Source: Bacteroidota bacterium (GTDB lineage Bacteria > Bacteroidota > Ignavibacteria > OLB7). From it: a stretch of 64,000 nucleotides of DNA. Of this stretch, positions 8,758-17,651 are shown piece by piece (position 1 is the first letter of the stretch; the number at the start of each line of letters is the position of its first letter). The position numbers and the translations under genes are program-made. The DNA lies in the NCBI GenBank assembly GCA_018266795.1, contig JAFDZV010000012.1:62001-126000 (forward strand), in the 5' to 3' direction. Below the pieces are notes generated by a model that was not told where the DNA came from, ran no database searches, and saw only the letters and a program-made list of their open reading frames with translations.

Positions 8758-9381
8758 ATGATGAATAAATCCCGCCTCGAGGCGTTCAGCGACGGCGTGT
8801 TCGCCATCGTCATCACGCTTCTCATTCTGGACGTGCACGTGCCCAAGGTGCCGTACGATCAGCTGCCACAGGCGCTGCTGAGCCTGCTGCCGAACGTCTT
8901 CTCGTACGCACTCAGCTTCATCATCGTTGGGCTGTACTGGATCTCGCACCACAACATGCTGCTGCTGATCCATCGTGTGGATCGCCCGACGTTGTGGATC
9001 AACATCCTCCTGCTCCTCTTCGTCGGCTTCATCCCGTTTCCCGCGGCGCTCATGGCGGAATATCCGCTGCACACCATTCCGGTCGTGCTCTACGGCTGCG
9101 CACTGCTCGCCTCCAACGCCATCGGCTACGCGGCCTGGCTGTATGCCGCAACCAACCGGCGCCTGCTGAAGCCGGACGTAACGGACCGCAGGATTCGCGC
9201 CATGCACATCTCCTTCCTCGCGGTCAACATCTCCTATGTGATCGCAATCGGAATGGCGTTCGTCTACGTGCCGGCCAGCTACGCCATCTTCGTGTTCGTG
9301 ATCGCGATCTTCGTGATACCGAAGCCATGGGATCCGCCCGCAAACGAGGCTCGCGAGGTGCAGGCAGGGCAGGCCGGCTAG
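8758..9381 (+). CDS. TMEM175-family (DUF1211) channel-like protein
   Basis: A 207-residue integral membrane protein of the TMEM175/DUF1211 family, whose bacterial members form potassium-permeable channels as tetramers. The signature RLEAFSDGVFAIVITLLILD opens the protein and contains the FSD motif of the first helix. Five further hydrophobic segments follow, with SHHNMLLLIHRVD between helices. The start is ATG at 8758, directly followed by a second ATG, with GAGAAGGG upstream. It diverges from the repeat lipoprotein gene, with about 170 bases for promoters between them. Ion selectivity cannot be judged from sequence. Confidence 0.88.
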   Translation: MMNKSRLEAFSDGVFAIVITLLILDVHVPKVPYDQLPQALLSLLPNVFSYALSFIIVGLYWISHHNMLLLIHRVDRPTLWINILLLLFVGFIPFPAALMAEYPLHTIPVVLYGCALLASNAIGYAAWLYAATNRRLLKPDVTDRRIRAMHISFLAVNISYVIAIGMAFVYVPASYAIFVFVIAIFVIPKPWDPPANEAREVQAGQAG

Positions 9382-9463
9382 CGCTGCGCATCGGGTTCAC
9401 GCACCCGGCGGCGGGGGCTATCGGACGAACCGGCCGAACCACACCGCAGACGCACACAGACGC

Positions 9464-12400
9464 CTACGCAACACGACCCGCCGCCTGCGAGGCCAGCGCC
9501 ATGATGGTCCACTGCGGATTCACACGGACGCTGCGCGGGAAGATGCTGGCATCGCAGACATAGACATTCTCGGAATCGCGCACGCGAAAGTCCAGATCCA
9601 CAACACGCTCCTGCGTCCCATCATCCGCCATCATGTTTCCTCCCTGCGGATGCGCCGTTGCGAAGTTGATGAACGCGGGATCGTTCACCGCCTGGTTGAA
9701 CTTCGCCAGCGTATCGTTGATATCGCCGGCCAGCGGAACGTTCAGCACCGGATGCGTCGGGAGCAGAATCCTCTCCGCCCCGGCTCCCTTGGCGAATCGC
9801 GCCATCGTTGCCAGCGCCTGCTTGATCCTGGCGAGGTCGCCCGCGGTCTGCTTCCATTCGATCGCGCGGCCAAGCAGCACGCTCCGCTTGCGCGACACCG
9901 AGCCACCGGGATCGCTCCCGACAAGCGCACCGAAATTCACGGAGTTCCGATAGCGTTCCATCATCGCCTGATGCCGCCCGAAATACTGCGGCAGGAGAAT
10001 GGAGTGCGCGCCGGGAGGATTGAATGTGGTTTCGTAGATCGCATCGTAGGAGGCCGGCGCGGCGTACATCGCAATCTGCAGCCCGTCGTACGCATCGATC
10101 ACATCGGGGAACTGAACAAGCGCCGGCAGGGCGAAGTTGCAGCTCACCCCCTGCCCCACGCCATCGCCGCCAATCCCGCTCCGCAGCAGGAAGCGGCTGG
10201 AGGCGATTGCGCCAGCTGCAAGCACCACTCCCTTGCGAACCCGGATCCGCGCAATGGAGCCATCCGCCTTCCGCACGATCACCGCCGTTGCCCGCCTGCG
10301 CGCCCCACCCCCACTCATCTCGCACTTCACCGCGCCGGTGTTCGGGATCACCCGCACGCCGCGCGACTGCGCCCACGGCAGATAGGTTTCCAGCATGGAG
10401 AGCTTGCGCACCTGCCGGCAGCCGATGTTGCAAAGCCCGCAGCCGTTGCAGTCGCCGAAGTTCCCCATGATGCGCGATGGCGCGGAGAGCGGCTCACCGG
10501 CGGGAACGGCGTTGTAGGCGTTCACACCGGCAATGAACCGCGCCTCGGCGCGCTCGTTCACGGAGACCGCGGAGACCTGCGCAATGTTGATCTCGCTCTG
10601 CACTCGTGCGTAGTGCTGCGCGAGGTCCGGAAGATCGAACCCGAAGCTGCTCCACTCCCGCTGCGCAGGCTCCGGCATCTGAAAGCAGACGGCATTGTTG
10701 ATCACCGTGGTGCCGCCAACGCATTCCCCCTGGAGGATCGTGAAGTCGAAGCTGCGGGTTGCCTGCAGGCCTCCATCCGCGTAGAGCATACGGATCATCC
10801 GCATCTCGTCGTCACTGAAGTCCGTGCGCGGGCCGAAGTATCCCCCCTGTTCGATGATGCAGATGCCGTCGCCGGAACCGGTGGCAACCGCCAGCCGGTG
10901 CGCCATCACGCTCCCGGCGGCACCGGAGCCGATGATGCAGTAGTCCACCTCGTCCGGAACCCCGTCCGTTGCCGACGGGGGTTGAACGCTGAGGCGGGGA
11001 GCGCGGAGCCGCGCCACGTCCGCCGGGTTGGATGCCCGCCTATGTCCCAGCGGATCGGCACCATCGGCCGGCAGCGCCTGCAGCTCCGAGCCGTTCGGCG
11101 GCCGCTGCTGGGCAATCTCCCCCTGCAGCCGGATGCGCGCCTCCGGGAGAACGTAGCCGGCCATCGCCTGTCCGCGAGCGGAACTGAAGAACGCCAGCGT
11201 CACGAGGGAGTTGAGCGTATCTCCGAGCTTGAAGAGGAGATCGGCGAGCGGCGGAATGGCCGCGCGCCTGCGTTCGCCGAACGGGCGCAGTATTAGGCTT
11301 CGGAGCATCCATCGCGCCTCCTCGCGTGAGAGCACGGAGAAGGATGGGAGCAGATAGATGGCGGTGGCCAGATGTTCCAGCACGAAGAAGGGGAAGCCGA
11401 TCAGTCCGCGGCGGCGCCCCTTGATGCCGCCGATGTACTCATCGATGCGAACAAGCATATCGCGGCGCGATACTTCCGGGTTCTGCCCGCGTTCGCGCAG
11501 CGCGTCGTGCAGGGCCATCACGCATTCGGCCGATGCCGGCCGGAGCGAGGTGACGCGATAGTCCACGTTGTACAACATCCGCCGCACGCCCAGCAGCCCG
11601 AACACCGCCGTGGAGGCGAGGATCAGATCCAGCGGCGCGTACCAACCTATCGCCACGCCTTCACCTCCGGGTGTGATGAAGATCGCCGGGCCGGTAATGG
11701 TGAACAGGAACGCAACCGCAATCGACACGCAGAGCGGCACCACGAGCGTCGGCATGAGGAACCGGCGCAGCCGCGGCCGTGCATAGAGAACGAAGGCGAT
11801 CGCCGAATAGATGCCGAACTTCGTCACCGTGGTCACGATCGCCTGATCCGGACCGCCGCATATGGCGTACATCACACTCCCGGGCCTGCCGATGATCCGC
11901 CCGACAATTGTGCCGACGGCTACGGCGCCGAAGACGATGCCGCTTGCCAGAAAGGACCGGCGCAGCCACGTGGCCGAGGGGGACTCCAGTTCGATGTCGT
12001 ACGGCTGCTCCGTGGCGGAGCCGGCGCGCGGCGCGCGGATCATCATCCCCAGCAGCAGAAGCAGCAGAGCGCCGTCGATGATTGCGCCCACAAGCACGGC
12101 ACTGTGATCGGCCGGGAAGATCGGGTTCGACGGGTACGCCAGGTAGAGCCAGAGCCCGGTGCCGGCCGCCAGCACGTGGCCGATCGCGAGCAGCATCAGC
12201 GCATCGCGACGGATGTTGATATTGAATGCGGCGGTGGTTGCCAGCATGCTCAACACGATCCACCGGCCGAACGTGTTGATGGTGCCGGATGGATTCAGGA
12301 AGTAGCTGCTCATCAACGGCAGATCGCGCCCCCCCGCGACGAAGGCGATCGTGACGTAGGCCAGATAGATCAGGAACAGGATGCCGATCCCCCGCAGCAC

Positions 12401-12991
12401 GTAGAATCCGACATCACGCTTCCGCTCCGCCTTGATCACCTCCGGCGGATCGATGGAGTTCGCGAAGAGATCCTCCTGGGCCTGCTCCGTCGTGTCCCTG
12501 CGGCGCAGGCCCAGCGTGACAAGCTTCTGCAGGCCAACCGAGAGCGGAATCACCAGCATCTCCAGCGATCCGCCCACCAGCGCGATGAGGAAGGGGTTGG
12601 TGATGCCGAGAAGATTGCCGTTGGTCCAGTCCCAGCCGCGCACGCCGTGCATCGTGGAGGCGAAACGGCCGTCGGCGAATGTCCAGGAGAGCACGGAGTA
12701 GTGGTTGGCCAATTCGAATGCGAAGATCATCGTGCCGAAGATCACCATCGGCACCAGGATGGACCACCGCCGCACGAGAACCAGAAGCGGGCCGAGAATC
12801 AGAGCGAAGGCGCCCACCGCCATCCAGAACGTGTCCGGCTCGGCATAGGAATATGCATGAGCGATGTTCGTGCCGGCGTATTCCGTTGCCAGCACCACCA
12901 CTCCGGTGGCCACGATGGAGAGGATCATTCGCAGCGCCGGTGAAAGCGCGTCACGTCCGTCTGGAGCAATGCGTCTGCGGAAAAAAGCCAT
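9464..12991 (-). CDS. Polytopic membrane protein fused to a GMC oxidoreductase
   Basis: A 1,175-residue fusion. Residues about 1-480 hold roughly ten to twelve hydrophobic segments of no recognised family, and about 480-670 form a linker. From about 685 a GMC flavoprotein begins: DYCIIGSGAAGSV is the FAD-binding Rossmann motif, GECVGGTTVINNAVCFQ the second FAD signature, and NVYVCDASIFPRS...NPQWTIMALA the GMC C-terminal region, with a catalytic-type His in TAHPQGG. A four-cysteine cluster CNGCGLCNIGC (about 845-855) has the spacing of a [4Fe-4S] ferredoxin motif, although related Cys-rich insertions occur in some GMC enzymes without proven clusters. ATG at 12991 is preferred over the longer frame from 13291 because AGGAG lies six bases upstream. 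The substrate, probably an alcohol or lipid oxidised at the membrane, is unknown. Confidence 0.82.
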   Translation of the reverse strand: MAFFRRRIAPDGRDALSPALRMILSIVATGVVVLATEYAGTNIAHAYSYAEPDTFWMAVGAFALILGPLLVLVRRWSILVPMVIFGTMIFAFELANHYSVLSWTFADGRFASTMHGVRGWDWTNGNLLGITNPFLIALVGGSLEMLVIPLSVGLQKLVTLGLRRRDTTEQAQEDLFANSIDPPEVIKAERKRDVGFYVLRGIGILFLIYLAYVTIAFVAGGRDLPLMSSYFLNPSGTINTFGRWIVLSMLATTAAFNINIRRDALMLLAIGHVLAAGTGLWLYLAYPSNPIFPADHSAVLVGAIIDGALLLLLLGMMIRAPRAGSATEQPYDIELESPSATWLRRSFLASGIVFGAVAVGTIVGRIIGRPGSVMYAICGGPDQAIVTTVTKFGIYSAIAFVLYARPRLRRFLMPTLVVPLCVSIAVAFLFTITGPAIFITPGGEGVAIGWYAPLDLILASTAVFGLLGVRRMLYNVDYRVTSLRPASAECVMALHDALRERGQNPEVSRRDMLVRIDEYIGGIKGRRRGLIGFPFFVLEHLATAIYLLPSFSVLSREEARWMLRSLILRPFGERRRAAIPPLADLLFKLGDTLNSLVTLAFFSSARGQAMAGYVLPEARIRLQGEIAQQRPPNGSELQALPADGADPLGHRRASNPADVARLRAPRLSVQPPSATDGVPDEVDYCIIGSGAAGSVMAHRLAVATGSGDGICIIEQGGYFGPRTDFSDDEMRMIRMLYADGGLQATRSFDFTILQGECVGGTTVINNAVCFQMPEPAQREWSSFGFDLPDLAQHYARVQSEINIAQVSAVSVNERAEARFIAGVNAYNAVPAGEPLSAPSRIMGNFGDCNGCGLCNIGCRQVRKLSMLETYLPWAQSRGVRVIPNTGAVKCEMSGGGARRRATAVIVRKADGSIARIRVRKGVVLAAGAIASSRFLLRSGIGGDGVGQGVSCNFALPALVQFPDVIDAYDGLQIAMYAAPASYDAIYETTFNPPGAHSILLPQYFGRHQAMMERYRNSVNFGALVGSDPGGSVSRKRSVLLGRAIEWKQTAGDLARIKQALATMARFAKGAGAERILLPTHPVLNVPLAGDINDTLAKFNQAVNDPAFINFATAHPQGGNMMADDGTQERVVDLDFRVRDSENVYVCDASIFPRSVRVNPQWTIMALASQAAGRVA

Positions 12992-13327
12992 GCCGTTCTC
13001 CTGGTGTGAATCGTTGAAGCTGGAACCGGACCGTTGAACGAAGCCGTCCGCCATGCCGAGCAGAGCGTTCGTTCGCGCAATCGCCGTGAACTGCGGCGCA
13101 ACCGTGCACCGGAACCGGTGCCGACCCTGCATGAACGAATAATCGTCCGTGCTGGATGTTCGGCGCCGCGGGCCACCCGCCGGCAGATGGATGCATGCAG
13201 CGGCACCCCCATGCCGCGGGGCGTGCAAGCGTCCGGACTCTGGCAGTGTTCGAGGGGAGAAGAGCCGGTGCCTGGTGGTTCGTACCGCCAACCGCGCGGG
13301 CGGGGCGATGGGGGCAAGTCTACGGAA
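12992..13327. other. Intergenic stretch without a gene
   Basis: These 336 bases lie between the minus-strand glycosyltransferase at 13328 and the start of the GMC fusion. The frame of the GMC gene stays open through most of it, but the encoded residues are Arg-rich and unlike the membrane domain, so it is read as leader. I see no clear promoter or terminator. Confidence 0.5.
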
Positions 13328-14203
13328 TCACGTTGCGGAAGTCAACCGGTCGCGCATCATCCTCCTGCGCCGGAACTGATCGTCGTAACGGCGCGGGAAG
13401 GGAATCGAACGATGGCGCCCGCGGTACGGCTCCGTCTGCTGCATCAGGTTGAAGCCGCAGGCGGTGATGATGCGCGCGGCATGGGGAAAGAGCGGCGCGG
13501 CCGGATAGCAGTCCACCCGCTCTACCGCCGGAGCGGCCGTTTGGACGCCCGCCGGCGCAACCAGCAGCAATGCGGGCGCCGCACGCTCCATCGCCGCGAG
13601 ATCGCGCGCATAGCCGATCAGTTCGGCGACCTCCTCCTCTGGTCCGGAGTGCACGATCAACCAGAGCGGACGCCCGGCGCTCGCGATCGCGGCGATCCGC
13701 TCCATCACCTCATCAGGAGAAGCGGCCTCCGGGTAGCGCAACGCAAGCGGCGCAACCGCATCGCTCCGCCTCTCGACAAACTCCATCTGTCCGGCATCCA
13801 GATCCTCCACGGTATAGCACGTTGCAAATCGCGGCGCATACCGGCCAAGCACCTCCGCATAGCGCTCCCATCGAAGTGCGCGCGCCACGTGATAGAGCGG
13901 GACCGGCCGCGGCCACTCGAAGTCGCACAGCTCCCCGAGAATGCCGGCCGGGAAGGTATCGATATACACCGCTTCCGGATCGCGTTCACGCAGCATCGCG
14001 CCAAGCCAGGCTCGCCACGCAGCACGGTTCTGCGCCAGCTCCGGAGGAGCATGCAGCGGCTCGGCATCGCCGATCACGCGGCGATCGTTCAGATGGACGG
14101 AGGCGGAGAGAATCGCCACGTTGCGAAGGCCGAGCGTATGCACAACGGCGCGCGCACGGGTCAGATGTCCAAGCCCGCCTCCCAACGCATAGTAGAGAAT
14201 CAT
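13328..14203 (-). CDS. MurG-like (GT-B) glycosyltransferase
   Basis: A 291-residue protein with the N-terminal glycine motif ALGGGLGHLTRARAV, characteristic of GT28/MurG-type GT-B enzymes, which transfer a sugar from a nucleotide donor to a lipid or glycan acceptor. The second half has WLIVHSGPEEEV and, near the end, ARIITACGFNLMQQT, placed where the donor-binding loop of this fold sits. It is shorter than MurG itself (about 350 residues), so it may be a trimmed or distant member. Its start overlaps the stop of the lipoprotein gene as ATGA, so the two are translationally coupled. It sits in the glycan cluster at 13-19 kb. Confidence 0.7.
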   Translation of the reverse strand: MILYYALGGGLGHLTRARAVVHTLGLRNVAILSASVHLNDRRVIGDAEPLHAPPELAQNRAAWRAWLGAMLRERDPEAVYIDTFPAGILGELCDFEWPRPVPLYHVARALRWERYAEVLGRYAPRFATCYTVEDLDAGQMEFVERRSDAVAPLALRYPEAASPDEVMERIAAIASAGRPLWLIVHSGPEEEVAELIGYARDLAAMERAAPALLLVAPAGVQTAAPAVERVDCYPAAPLFPHAARIITACGFNLMQQTEPYRGRHRSIPFPRRYDDQFRRRRMMRDRLTSAT

Positions 14204-14892
14204 TTCCCACGTGCCATCAGTTCCGCCATGATGATCGCGCGCTCGGTGTCCGGTATGCGCGGCATGAGCAGCACCCCGTAGGCCACGCTGCGACGATCGG
14301 ACTCGCTCTTGAAACGCTCGGCGTCCGCAACATCCTTCACCTTCACTCTGCCGCCGTCCGGATAGAAGCGCACCTTGCCGATCTCCTTTCCGTCCTCCTC
14401 CACCTTCACATGATCACCGTCGTCCTTCAACTCGTATGGATGCTGGTTCTCCTCGTTGTCGCTGATCTTCACCTTCCCCTCCTTGAACTTCACCTTCCAG
14501 AGCAGCCTGCCATCGGGCGTGCGAAGCTTGAACGCATCCTCCTCCGGCTTCACCTCCGCGAGCGCACGCCCGCCCTGCAACTCGTACTTGCGCTTGCCGC
14601 TCTCGCGCAGGCGGCCAACGATCATCTGCGAAGTCGATGCCTCTCCAAGCTCCACTGTTGCATCCTGCGGTCCGATGCCGATCACCATTGCGCGCCGGCC
14701 GCTGGCGTCCGTGATGGTGACGCTCTGCGACGTGGCCGGCGCGGCGGATGCAGGCTGCGATGCATTCGTGGTGGCGGCTGCGCCGGAGCCCTTGGAGGCG
14801 GCGGCCGGCTTCTCCCTGTGGCCGCAACTGGCAGCCAGCAATGCAGCGAACATCAACAGAATGAACGGGCGATGAATCGATGCGTGCTTCAT
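14200..14892 (-). CDS. Lysine/aspartate-rich lipoprotein, unknown function
   Basis: A 230-residue secreted lipoprotein: the signal peptide ends LLAASC. A Ser/Ala/Thr linker of about 40 residues follows, then a beta-rich domain with alternating Lys and Asp/Glu (WKVKFKEGKVKISDNEENQ, YELKDDGDHVKVEEDGK) that reads like stacked short strands. No family is recognised. ATG at 14892 is chosen because the signal peptide begins there; a longer frame from 14955 adds an Arg-rich stretch. It overlaps both neighbours by ATGA, so it is embedded in an operon with two glycosyltransferases, and a role in envelope glycan handling is possible but not shown. Confidence 0.68.
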   Translation of the reverse strand: MKHASIHRPFILLMFAALLAASCGHREKPAAASKGSGAAATTNASQPASAAPATSQSVTITDASGRRAMVIGIGPQDATVELGEASTSQMIVGRLRESGKRKYELQGGRALAEVKPEEDAFKLRTPDGRLLWKVKFKEGKVKISDNEENQHPYELKDDGDHVKVEEDGKEIGKVRFYPDGGRVKVKDVADAERFKSESDRRSVAYGVLLMPRIPDTERAIIMAELMARGK

Positions 14893-16193
14893 CTTTCGTC
14901 TCCGATTGGAATCAGTGAAGGCATGGGAACGGCCGAACCGGCGGCGGCGCCCCATGCGGCGGCGCCCGATGCGGCGGCACCCGATGCGGCGGCACCCGAT
15001 ACGGCGGCACCCGATACGGGCGGCTGGATGGAGGCAAGGAGATCACGATAGGCCGCCGTCTCGCGCGCGGCCGTGTACTCCGTGTGAACAAGCTCCGCGC
15101 ACGCCTCACCCATTGCGCGCAGTTCCTCCGCCGTAGAGGATGCCGCGCGGGCAATCGCGGCGCGGAAGCCGTGCGAGTCACCCGGACGAAACAGATAGCC
15201 GTGACGCCCATCCTGCAGAAGATCCCCCATCCCGCCGGCGGTGGAGGCAATGAACGGAACGGCGAGCGCCGCGCTCTCCAGCAGCACGTTCGGCAGCCCG
15301 TCGTAGAACGATGGGATCACCACGATGTCGCATGCCAGATAGCGGGCAACGAGCTCGTAGCGATCGGCAAAGGGATGGTGCGTTACATGCAGCGCGTCGC
15401 GATGGGTTACCAGCATGCTGCCGGTGGCCGCATCCACATCCCCCACGAAGAGGAGATGAAAGCGATCCGCATGCCCCGAGGTGAGAAGCGCGTCGATAAG
15501 GAACGGCCCCCCCTTCTTCAGCTTGATCTGTCCGATCATCCCGAGCACGCGGCGCCCGGACTCCACATGCTCCGCACGCCATGCATCGGCCCGCGCGCGA
15601 TCGGAGGGAAGCGCCTCCCACTCCGCACCGTCGATGCCGTTCGGAATCCAGACCGTCCGGACGTGCGGGTAGAGCGCTGCTATGCGGCGCTCCTTGTCCC
15701 GACTGACCGCACAGACGCATGCGGAACGCTCGATGGCAAAACGGACGATGTCCGAACGCCGCGAGGAGAAGATGCCGGTATCGAAATCGTTGCCGCGAAA
15801 GAGCGTGACCAGGGAAGCACCAAGCCAGGCGGCGAAGAGCGGCCCCGCAAGGAGCGGCACCACACCCCCGAACGCCACCACATGTGTGTACTCCGCGCTG
15901 ATGGGATCGGCCTCCAGAAGATTCCATACGCCGTTCAGGCCGTGCTCCGGATCGTCGCCGAGCGGGAAGGCGATGTGGCGTCCCCCCCGGCGTGTCTCGA
16001 TGCGCGGTGCGTGGAGATGACGCGCGAAGTGGAGAAGATCGATCGTCACGCCGCTCGCGCGGAGATTGGCGACGATCCTGTCGCACGATTCCGCCATTCC
16101 TCCCCGCGCCGGATAGTAGTTCTCGGTGAGCCAGAGAACGCGTAGTGCGCGCGCTGCGCCGTTCGCAGCAGTATGGTGTGAGGCGTTGATCAC
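14889..16193 (-). CDS. GT4 family glycosyltransferase
   Basis: A 434-residue GT-B enzyme of family GT4, which uses nucleotide sugars with retention of configuration. The N-terminal domain begins RVLWLTENYYPARGGMAE, followed by VVAFGG and LVTLFRGNDFD. The donor domain has WIPNGID near 200, VLGMIGQIKLKKGG and the E-x7-E-like segment IPSFYDGLPNVLLESA with AVPFIAS after it. The last 35 residues are four to five SGAAA repeats encoded by a minisatellite. The start is uncertain: GTG at 16193 lies only about 10 bases after a TATACT box, which would make the mRNA nearly leaderless. Its stop overlaps the lipoprotein start. It probably builds a surface polysaccharide. Confidence 0.85.
   Translation of the reverse strand: MINASHHTAANGAARALRVLWLTENYYPARGGMAESCDRIVANLRASGVTIDLLHFARHLHAPRIETRRGGRHIAFPLGDDPEHGLNGVWNLLEADPISAEYTHVVAFGGVVPLLAGPLFAAWLGASLVTLFRGNDFDTGIFSSRRSDIVRFAIERSACVCAVSRDKERRIAALYPHVRTVWIPNGIDGAEWEALPSDRARADAWRAEHVESGRRVLGMIGQIKLKKGGPFLIDALLTSGHADRFHLLFVGDVDAATGSMLVTHRDALHVTHHPFADRYELVARYLACDIVVIPSFYDGLPNVLLESAALAVPFIASTAGGMGDLLQDGRHGYLFRPGDSHGFRAAIARAASSTAEELRAMGEACAELVHTEYTAARETAAYRDLLASIQPPVSGAAVSGAAASGAAASGAAAWGAAAGSAVPMPSLIPIGDER
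14941..15024. repeat. 15-bp minisatellite in the 3' end of the GT4 gene
   Basis: Five head-to-tail copies of GCGGCGGCACCCGAT (14941-15015, with single-base variants in the first two and the last) plus a partial sixth. On the coding strand they encode repeated SGAAA pentapeptides at the extreme C-terminus of the glycosyltransferase. The period is a multiple of three, so copy-number change would lengthen the tail without breaking the frame. Confidence 0.85.
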
Positions 16194-16202
16194 AGTGAGG
16201 CG

Positions 16203-16211
16203 AGTATAGCA
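16203..16211 (-). promoter_or_regulatory. Possible extended -10 promoter of the GT4 gene
   Basis: The minus strand reads TGCTATACT, an extended -10 element of sigma-70 type, ending about 10 bases before the GTG at 16193. No good -35 element is visible at 17-18 bases. If used, the transcript would start almost at the GTG. Confidence 0.3.
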
Positions 16212-16382
16212 CAATCGCTTCAATCCATGTGCAGGCCAATGCCGGCCGGCGGTGCGGCCCAAAACGCATACGTCCGGCCCCCGGAGGATGGCAGGACGTA
16301 TGGCAGAAGAGATCGGCGCGAAGGTGAACTCCGCGCCGAAATTCCTCCCGGGGCTTTCGAGGGCTGTTCGAGGTTGTTGACG

Positions 16383-16436
16383 GTTCCTATCAAAACCGCA
16401 ACGCACTTCAGTGCCTGCAGGCCTTTCGGCGCTGAA
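16383..16436 (+). repeat. 54-bp interspersed repeat, copy 1
   Basis: This 54-base element matches positions 38930-38983 at 46 of 54 positions without gaps. Both copies begin GTTCCTATCAAAAC and end CGGCGCTGAA, and contain an imperfect dyad TTCAGTGCC / GGCGCTGAA around GCCTGCAGGC. This copy lies between the sugar transferase gene and the GT4 gene. It may be a REP-like element or a conserved regulatory hairpin. Confidence 0.65.
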
Positions 16437-16470
16437 TACCAGAACGCTAACGTGGCGAGACGGCGAAGGG

Positions 16471-17169
16471 TCAGCGCGCACCGAAACCGGTGATCACGGT
16501 GCGGATGGTCTTCAGCAGGATCTCCATGTCCAGCGTGAACGAGATGTTGAGGATATAGAACAGATCGTCCTGAAGCCGCTCGCGCGTGGTCTCCAGATCG
16601 AACGTGTATCCGGAATGAACCTGTGCCCATCCGGTGATGCCGGGACGAATGATGCGGCGGTAGTGATAGAGCGGTATCCAGCGCTCGTACGTTTCGGTCA
16701 ACTCCGCGGGCTCCGGCCGCGGGCCTATCAGGCTCATGTCGCCAACCAGAACGTTCCAGAGCTGCGGGATCTCATCCAGCCGATGGCGGCGAAGGAATGC
16801 GCCCACACGCGTCACACGCTCGTCACGTTCCTGCGTCAGCCGGAACTCCGTTTCCGGAATCGGCTCGCTTCGCATGCTCCGGAACTTCACGATGCGAAAC
16901 GGCCGCCCATCCCTTCCAGGCCGCAGCTGCCGGAAGAGGAGCGGGCCGCGCGAATCCAGCCTGATCGCGATCGCGATCAGCACACAGAGTACGGCCGTAG
17001 CCGGCAACGTTGCTGCGATGGCGGCCAGCTCCGCAATCCTCCGCATGGCGAGATATCGATGCGGTATCCGAGCACACCGGATCCGGTGTTCGGCATCGGG
17101 ACTGGAGAGCACGATGGTATGCGGATGGATGCTCCGCGCCTGCTGCTCTGCGAAATAGAAGTCGATCAT
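16471..17169 (-). CDS. Polyprenyl-phosphate sugar transferase (WcaJ/PglC type)
   Basis: A 232-residue bacterial sugar transferase (PF02397 family): it moves a sugar-1-phosphate from a nucleotide donor to undecaprenyl phosphate and so starts a surface glycan on the inner membrane. A single membrane segment (LAAIAATLPATAVLCVLIAIA, about residues 48-68) precedes the conserved catalytic region: GPLLFRQLRPGRDGRPF, IVKFRSM, DEIPQLWNVLVGDMSLIGPRP and RPGITGWAQV. These cover the expected Asp-Glu and Pro-Arg-Pro motifs. ATG at 17169 is chosen over the open frame up to 17517 because it gives the usual length for monotopic members, with GCAGGAGC upstream; the 116 extra residues look non-coding. It likely initiates the glycan that the nearby glycosyltransferases extend. 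Confidence 0.9.
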   Translation of the reverse strand: MIDFYFAEQQARSIHPHTIVLSSPDAEHRIRCARIPHRYLAMRRIAELAAIAATLPATAVLCVLIAIAIRLDSRGPLLFRQLRPGRDGRPFRIVKFRSMRSEPIPETEFRLTQERDERVTRVGAFLRRHRLDEIPQLWNVLVGDMSLIGPRPEPAELTETYERWIPLYHYRRIIRPGITGWAQVHSGYTFDLETTRERLQDDLFYILNISFTLDMEILLKTIRTVITGFGAR

Positions 17170-17651
17170 GAAACAACGCTCCTGCTGCCTGCGCAGCCGA
17201 TCATTCCTCGAACAACGTGAAGGGTAATCGCGTAGCGGTTGTTTCAACTGGGCAGTTCCTCCCGCGGCCCGGATGCAGGCGGCCACTGCCGCCGGAACGG
17301 CGCCGGGCGAGGGAACTGCGAGTAACGTTCTCTCCGATTGTGATATGGATAACCGTGCTGCCGCGGCGCGCACAACGCCGCACATGCAGAGATCCGAGTG
17401 ACGATCGTCGCGCCGATGAACTCCGAGAGGCGCGCTCCTGATGCCATACTCCGGATGGAAGCCCACCGGCGCGATCGATCCGTCATCGTTCAAAGCCACG
17501 CGGCTCTGTGCGGGCATTCTCCGTCTCCCGGCCCGCGCTATCGTGGCGGGGCGTCTCGCACGCCCTTGCCGGCACAGCTGCCTGCGTGTCGAATTTTCTC
17601 TTCACGTTCACGACCGCAACGCAAGCGTTCAACCTCACCCGGCGCAGCGGC
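17170..17651. other. Intergenic region, no gene supported
   Basis: About 480 bases between two minus-strand genes. The sugar-transferase frame remains open through most of it and short frames exist on both strands, but their residues are Arg/Pro-rich and match no family I recognise. No strong hairpin or promoter stands out. It may hold the sugar-transferase promoter. Confidence 0.4.

Noticed and set aside
9650-12943. Long plus-strand frames (548 and 523 codons) opposite the GMC fusion gene
   Set aside because: They are shadows of the minus-strand gene; the residues are His/Arg/Gln-rich and lack membrane segments or motifs.
14941-15024. CRISPR-like repeats
   Set aside because: The units are 15 bp, directly adjacent without spacers, and in frame within a protein gene. 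They are a coding minisatellite.
16471-17517. A longer sugar transferase starting at 17517 (348 residues)
   Set aside because: The first 116 residues are Arg/Pro/Ala-rich with no membrane segments, whereas single-segment members of this family start close to the ATG at 17169, which also has a Shine-Dalgarno sequence.
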